Source: Ruminococcus sp. (GTDB taxonomy: Bacteria > Bacillota > Clostridia > Oscillospirales > Ruminococcaceae). Taken from it: a DNA stretch of 11,483 nucleotides. Made by a program: the position numbers and the translations under genes. The DNA is taken from positions 1 through 11,483 of the forward strand of contig JAAVHK010000077.1 of the NCBI GenBank assembly GCA_014799765.1, read 5' to 3'. Positions 8,390 to 11,483 of the stretch are shown one piece after another (the first letter of the stretch is position 1; each line of letters opens with the position of its first letter). Below the pieces are notes generated by a model. It was not told the DNA's origin. It worked only from the letters and a program-made list of their open reading frames with translations, and ran no database searches.

Positions 8390-8448
8390 CCATACCGATA
8401 CATTATAATATTATAATACATTATAACATAAATGTCAAGAGGGTATGG
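8390..8448. repeat. Inverted repeat flanking the rpoBC promoter
   Basis: CCATACC (8390-8396) and GGTATGG (8442-8448) are exact inverted copies on either side of the -35/-10 of the rpoBC promoter. The left arm can instead pair locally, GGTAT (8381-8385) with ATACC (8392-8396), giving two mutually exclusive structures in plus-strand RNA. It could be an operator or part of an RNA switch, or chance. The function is not determinable from sequence. Confidence 0.4.
8410..8438 (-). promoter_or_regulatory. rpoBC promoter, sigma-A type, perfect consensus
   Basis: On the minus strand TTGACA (8438-8433), a 17-bp spacer and TATAAT (8415-8410) match the housekeeping consensus exactly. Transcription should begin near 8403, giving a leader of about 190 nt before rpoB. 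Two further TATAAT strings (8425-8420 and 8407-8402) are at wrong spacings (7 and 25 bp) from this -35. Confidence 0.9.
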
Positions 8449-8458
8449 CAAATTTTGT

Positions 8459-8498
8459 AAAAAATGCCGGTTTGCAAAAAAAATCCGGCGTTATTTTT
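8459..8498 (+). terminator. Terminator-like hairpin in the leader of the lipoprotein gene
   Basis: GCCGG (8466-8470) pairs with CCGGC (8485-8489). The stem is extended by U-G and A-T pairs to 8463/8492 and, after one mismatch, by the A-tract 8459-8461 against T 8494-8496. A run of five T follows at 8494-8498. The 14-nt loop is long and A-rich. The A-tract on the left would also give a U-run on the minus strand, so the element could work in both directions. Confidence 0.5.
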
Positions 8499-8552
8499 AT
8501 ATGATTATACAAAAAAATTTAATAATATAAAGGATGGTGAAATTTTTCAAAA

Positions 8553-9362
8553 ATGAAAAGATTTTTTCTGTTTCTGATTTTAATTGCGGTTATTTCATTG
8601 TTTTCATGCGGAAAAAAAGAAATATATCCTGATTTCACCGTTGATTTCCTTGACGTCGGCAAGGCTGACTGTATGGTTTTAAGAACAGAAAACAGTACGG
8701 TTGTAATTGACTGCGGTGAAAAAGGTGACGGTAAAAAGATACTTGAATTACTGGCGGAAAATGAAATTGAATCCGTTGATTACCTGATAATAACCCATTA
8801 CGATAAAGACCATGTGGGAGGCTCAGCGAAACTCATAAACAATATCGAAGTGAAAAACGTACTCGCACCCGATTATACCGAAGAAAGTAGCGAAATGGAA
8901 AAATACAAAAAGGCACTCGCCGGAAAAAATATAACTCCGGTACTCATGCACGATGATATTTCCTTTACTCTCGACGGCGTGGAATATACCGTCTATGCAC
9001 CGCAGAAAGATTTCTACGGCGATGATGATGACAATGATTTTTCACTTGTCACGAAAGCTGTATATCATGATACGACTTTTCTTTTCACCGGCGACGCTAT
9101 GGAACAACGCCTTGAAGAAATAATGGATATCGGCAACTGTACACTTCTTAAAGTACCGTATCACGCAAGAAAACTCGATAATCTGGAGACTTTCATAAGC
9201 CGTGTGAGACCGGAATATGCTGTTTCCTGTACTTCGGAAAGTGAATTTTCTTCCGATACCGAAAAGATTTTAAAAAAATACAGAATAAAAAGCTATGCAA
9301 CGTGCTATGACGGAAATATCACCGCTGTCAGTGACGGAAACGAAGTTACAATTAACAATTAA
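8553..9362 (+). CDS. Predicted lipoprotein with ComEC/Rec2-type metallo-beta-lactamase domain
   Basis: The 269-residue protein begins with a hydrophobic signal segment ending in a lipobox (LFSC, Cys19), so it is probably lipid-anchored outside the membrane. The rest resembles the metal-dependent hydrolase domain of ComEC-type competence proteins: FLDVGKADC (32-40), the metal motif HYDKDH (82-87, the HxDxDH form), NDFSL (161-165), FTGDA (178-182), and KVPYHA (200-205) where the family usually has a His-His-Gly segment. The first of those histidines is Tyr203; His204 is present. The substrate is unknown: nuclease or phosphodiesterase activity is family-based inference. The ATG at 8553 is chosen because it gives the full signal peptide; the site AAGGATGG (8530-8537) is imperfect and rather distant. 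The gene has its own leader with a consensus promoter and stands alone, converging on the next operon. Confidence 0.9.
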   Translation: MKRFFLFLILIAVISLFSCGKKEIYPDFTVDFLDVGKADCMVLRTENSTVVIDCGEKGDGKKILELLAENEIESVDYLIITHYDKDHVGGSAKLINNIEVKNVLAPDYTEESSEMEKYKKALAGKNITPVLMHDDISFTLDGVEYTVYAPQKDFYGDDDDNDFSLVTKAVYHDTTFLFTGDAMEQRLEEIMDIGNCTLLKVPYHARKLDNLETFISRVRPEYAVSCTSESEFSSDTEKILKKYRIKSYATCYDGNITAVSDGNEVTINN

Positions 9363-9391
9363 TAATTATGAATTATAAATTCTTAATTTCA
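9347..9391. repeat. AT-rich low-complexity repeat over the end of the lipoprotein gene
   Basis: A run built from variants of AATTAACAATT and AATTATGAATT covers the last codons (Thr-Ile-Asn-Asn), the stop codon and about 29 nt beyond. It may be the remnant of a dispersed intergenic repeat or simply local AT bias. The rest of the gap up to 9443 holds only a weak imperfect stem (ATTCAG/CTGAAT) with no U-run. Confidence 0.4.
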
Positions 9392-9443
9392 GAAATACCG
9401 GAAAATTCAGAAAGTTTGTCACAAGGTACTTCAACTGAATCAT

Positions 9444-9474
9444 AAAAAAGGCGTATGTGAAAAAATCATACGCC
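9444..9474 (-). terminator. Terminator of the dockerin/membrane-protein operon
   Basis: GGCGTATG (9450-9457) and CATACGCC (9467-9474) form a perfect 8-bp stem with a 9-nt loop. Six A residues at 9444-9449 give a U-run after the stem on the minus strand. It lies 32 nt past the stop codon at 9507. The plus-strand side lacks a T-run, so the lipoprotein gene has no clear terminator of its own here. Confidence 0.88.
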
Positions 9475-9506
9475 TGAAAAATAAGATTTCTGATTAAAAT
9501 ATATAA

Positions 9507-10649
9507 CTATTTTTTCTGTTTGAAATAAAGTCCTACAGCCTCACTGGCAGAAAGCATTACTATAACCGCAACAGTACAGCCTATCGAAACGCCGTATAAT
9601 ATTCCGGCAAGTGCGAGATTTCCGTTGTGTTGCGGAATCATGGCGAGACCAGGGAAAATCTGTAGTATTCCCATGACCATGAATATAAATGTTGTCAGCG
9701 ATTTGAAGCCACCCATACCGGTTATGAGTGTAAGCGAACCGAAAGCGGTTACAAGTGCTATGTAAAGTGCGAAATCTTTTAATATATTTCCCATACCGCT
9801 TATTGTGTCCTTGTAAGTCAGACCGAGACTTCCGCTGTAAAGCAGATAAAAAGCTATAGCCCCTATAACGCCTATTATCGCTATAATTATAGTTATTCTG
9901 AAACCTTTTTCAGCGAGTTCGGCATTGCGTTGTTCCTTGAGTTCCAGCATCATACGGAGACTTTCTTTAGAATCCTTCTGATTTGAAGTAAGCTGTGATT
10001 TTACCGCCTGTTTTTTCGCCTCTTGCTTTATGCGTTCCAAATCTGAATCGACATATTTAGGGGTATATTTCGGGAGTTCGGGTTCTTCGTCGAGTACCGG
10101 TTTTTCGACAGGTTCAGGGGGCGGAGTAATTTTCTTTTCTTCGGTGGGCGGAGGGGTATAGTTATCTTCGTCGAGTACAGGGGCAGTTACTTCCGGTTTC
10201 GGAGCGATACCGCCCATCTGTTCACGACGCATATCAAGTATCTGCTGACGCTGTAAGTCTGAAAGATTATCGAAAATTGTCTTTAGTTCCGGATTGAAAG
10301 TAGCAATTATTTCCTCGTCAGTAATGACAGGTTTTTCAGATTCACGGTTTATGACAGGAGCAGAAGCTCCGAGAGTTCCGGAAATATCGTCAAGAACAGG
10401 GGCAGATACACCGGTAGGGTCACCTTTACGGTGGTCTGCATAGGAATTGTAATTATTATCCATGCTGTCGAGGGAGATAGCCTCAACTCCTTTCGGAGCA
10501 CCTTTTTTCTGTTCGTAAGCCGGATTGTAGTTGGTTTCCATACTGTCAAGGGAAATAGCCTCAACACCGGTAGGAGCACCTTTTTTCTGAGAAGATGATG
10601 TATATTCTATATCTTCCAGAACAGGAGAGTAATTATTATCATCTGACAT
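9507..10649 (-). CDS. Repeat-containing membrane protein with four C-terminal transmembrane helices
   Basis: I do not recognise this 380-residue protein as a named family. Residues 1-200 are acidic, proline-rich and probably disordered. They hold two and a half copies of a 26-residue repeat (22-47, 48-73, 74-90; consensus GxPxGVxAxxLD) and further copies of a short PVLD/E motif near 9, 84, 157 and 185. A helical stretch lies at about 112-146. A charged, coiled-coil-like helix (about 201-247) leads into four hydrophobic spans at about 251-271, 290-310, 317-337 and 344-366. The long tail before the first span has no signal peptide, so it is probably cytoplasmic (inference). ATG at 10649 follows AAGAGGTGAT at good spacing and shares one base with the stop codon of the upstream dockerin gene, implying translational coupling. 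A terminator follows. A scaffold, docking or sensing role is only a guess. Confidence 0.9.
   Translation of the reverse strand: MSDDNNYSPVLEDIEYTSSSQKKGAPTGVEAISLDSMETNYNPAYEQKKGAPKGVEAISLDSMDNNYNSYADHRKGDPTGVSAPVLDDISGTLGASAPVINRESEKPVITDEEIIATFNPELKTIFDNLSDLQRQQILDMRREQMGGIAPKPEVTAPVLDEDNYTPPPTEEKKITPPPEPVEKPVLDEEPELPKYTPKYVDSDLERIKQEAKKQAVKSQLTSNQKDSKESLRMMLELKEQRNAELAEKGFRITIIIAIIGVIGAIAFYLLYSGSLGLTYKDTISGMGNILKDFALYIALVTAFGSLTLITGMGGFKSLTTFIFMVMGILQIFPGLAMIPQHNGNLALAGILYGVSIGCTVAVIVMLSASEAVGLYFKQKK
10380..10586 (-). repeat. In-frame 78-bp tandem repeat (2.6 copies)
   Basis: Copies lie at 10586-10509 and 10508-10431, with a partial third at 10430-10380, each 26 codons long. The first two encode GAPxGVEAISLDSM with a single residue difference in that core, while many of the base differences are synonymous. 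The repeat is therefore old enough to have diverged and appears held by selection on the protein. Confidence 0.88.
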
Positions 10650-11483
10650 TAAATCACCTCTTTTTTAAAGAAATCTTCAGGATTAATGTATTCTTCGGCG
10701 GGAACAGTTGAAATATATGCGTAATATTGCAGTAACATTGAAGCATCTATGGCATTTATCTCATCGTCGTCATTGACATCTGCTGTAAGTTCCTGAACGG
10801 TTGTGAAACTGCTTTTACCTTTCGTGGATAATACGGCATATTCCGCAAGAATCATAGAGGAGTCAACAGCATCTGTGAAACCGTCGGCGTTTACATCACC
10901 CGATTTATTTTCTATAGCAAATTTTTTAAGGGAAATCGGATATTCCGTCATGAAACTTTCTGATTTATAATCAAAATCGAGACTTGAAAGACCCATTTCA
11001 GCAGATGCCGGTATATGAGTGACTTTTTTATTATAGTCGTCAAAATCTTCTGTACCGAGCATAAAATATTTACAGTCAGAAATTTTACTGAAATATAAGT
11101 CAAAAGTAGGGTCAAGGAGATAGTACAGACCGTCAATTTCAGCGATATTCCATGCATGAGGAGCACCGGCTTCACCGACAATCATACGGCATGAAACACC
11201 GGCATCACGTGCCATACGGTAGAAAAGCATTGCGATACCCTGACATACTGCCGTACCGTTATACAAAGCACCGTAGGCAGTAAATTTAAGGTCATTGTCG
11301 GAAATGTTATCGTAAGTGACGTTGTTTATTATGTACTCATAAATAGCCGATATTTTTTTGTAGTCGTTTTTTTCCGATATATTCAGTTTTTCGAGAATTT
11401 CCTTTATTTTCTGGTCAGTAAGATTTTCCTGCTCAGCGGTAGTAGTGTAGTTTACATTCAGGGAAATTTCAATATCATCGTCA
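10649..11483 (-). CDS. Transglutaminase-like protein with C-terminal type I dockerin (N-terminus outside window)
   Basis: The frame is open from the window edge (first complete codon ends at 11482) to TAA at 10651-10649, giving 277 residues. The TTG at 11266 is internal, not the start. Residues about 45-130 form a transglutaminase-like cysteine-protease-fold domain with the expected triad: C80 in AVCQG, H109 in PHAWN and D124 in LLDPTFD. Residues about 194-259 (bases 10903-10706) are a dockerin with two calcium-loop repeats, GDVNADGFTDAVDSSM and ADVNDDDEINAIDASM, followed by an 18-residue tail. Dockerins bind cohesins on scaffold proteins, so the product is presumably secreted and attached to a cellulosome-like complex or the cell surface. 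Its role could be peptide cleavage, crosslinking or non-enzymatic binding, which the sequence does not decide. It is the upstream partner of the four-helix membrane protein, with a one-base TAATG overlap. The promoter is outside the window. Confidence 0.95.
   Translation of the reverse strand, partial: DDDIEISLNVNYTTTAEQENLTDQKIKEILEKLNISEKNDYKKISAIYEYIINNVTYDNISDNDLKFTAYGALYNGTAVCQGIAMLFYRMARDAGVSCRMIVGEAGAPHAWNIAEIDGLYYLLDPTFDLYFSKISDCKYFMLGTEDFDDYNKKVTHIPASAEMGLSSLDFDYKSESFMTEYPISLKKFAIENKSGDVNADGFTDAVDSSMILAEYAVLSTKGKSSFTTVQELTADVNDDDEINAIDASMLLQYYAYISTVPAEEYINPEDFFKKEVI

Larger units (their letters stand above)
8375..8499 (+). ncRNA. Candidate small RNA or attenuated leader
   Basis: The predicted start of the strong plus-strand promoter and a terminator-like hairpin ending near 8499 bound a transcript of about 125 nt. 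It has no convincing coding sequence with a ribosome binding site. It would be complementary to the first ~29 nt of rpoBC mRNA (8375-8403). Alternatively this is only the 5' leader of the lipoprotein gene, with partial termination. I recognise no known RNA family in it. Confidence 0.35.

Noticed and set aside
8402..8425. Extra TATAAT boxes on the minus strand near the rpoBC promoter
   Set aside because: They lie 7 and 25 bp from the TTGACA, which is unsuitable spacing. The copy at 8415-8410 with 17 bp is the functional candidate.
8472..8505. Possible second plus promoter TTGCAA / TATGAT nearer the lipoprotein gene
   Set aside because: The spacer is 22 bp and both boxes deviate from consensus; not supportable.
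8534..8632. ATG at 8534 opening a 32-codon frame across the start of the lipoprotein gene
   Set aside because: It is out of frame with the lipoprotein, its ATG lies inside the putative ribosome binding site, and its product lacks any recognisable feature. The frame from 8553 gives a clear lipoprotein signal.
11266..11268. TTG as start of the dockerin protein
   Set aside because: The frame stays open to the window edge and the upstream residues (for example the VTYDN segment) belong to the transglutaminase-like domain, so the TTG is an internal Leu codon.
1..11483. tRNA, rRNA, CRISPR array, insertion sequence or phage genes
   Set aside because: I saw no cloverleaf, regular spaced repeats, transposase or terminal inverted repeats in the four intergenic gaps. 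The remainder is accounted for by coding genes.

Overview
The window comes from a low-GC Gram-positive bacterium, most likely a Ruminococcus-type member of the Oscillospiraceae/Ruminococcaceae. RNA polymerase beta and beta' closely resemble Bacillus/Clostridia subunits in their core motifs. One edge carries a transglutaminase-like protein with a C-terminal type I dockerin, a module typical of cellulosome-forming and related ruminococci. The lineage call is inference from these two facts.

Layout from left to right. (1) 1-438, plus strand: the C-terminal end of an unrecognised gene. (2) 456-498: a bidirectional terminator shared with the converging rpoC. (3) 495-8211, minus strand: rpoB then rpoC as an isolated two-gene unit, with 91 nt between them holding a strong RNA hairpin. 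No ribosomal protein genes flank the pair. (4) 8212-8552: a dense control region with two perfect-consensus sigma-A promoters facing each other, a leader hairpin before rpoB, and a terminator-like hairpin on the plus side. (5) 8553-9362, plus strand: a predicted lipoprotein with a ComEC/Rec2-type metallo-beta-lactamase fold. (6) 9363-9506: an AT-rich repeat and the terminator of the next operon. (7) 9507-11483, minus strand: an operon of a transglutaminase-like dockerin protein (N-terminus outside the window) whose stop codon overlaps, by one base, the start of a repeat-bearing four-helix membrane protein.

How the parts relate. rpoBC supplies the catalytic core of RNA polymerase from a near-ideal promoter. 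An equally ideal promoter (TTGACA, 17 bp, TATAAT, with an extended -10) fires in the opposite direction from inside the rpoB leader, so the two transcripts would be complementary over about 29 nt at their 5' ends. The plus transcript meets a terminator-like hairpin before reaching the lipoprotein gene. It could therefore be a roughly 125-nt small RNA, an attenuated leader, or both. This control region is the most unusual thing in the window.

The right-hand operon pairs a secreted dockerin protein with a membrane protein carrying a repeated short motif (GxPxGVxAxxLD). The translational coupling suggests a joint envelope function, but none can be assigned from sequence alone. RpoC carries an insertion of about 40-45 residues with a four-cysteine cluster. 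RpoB carries a long acidic tail.
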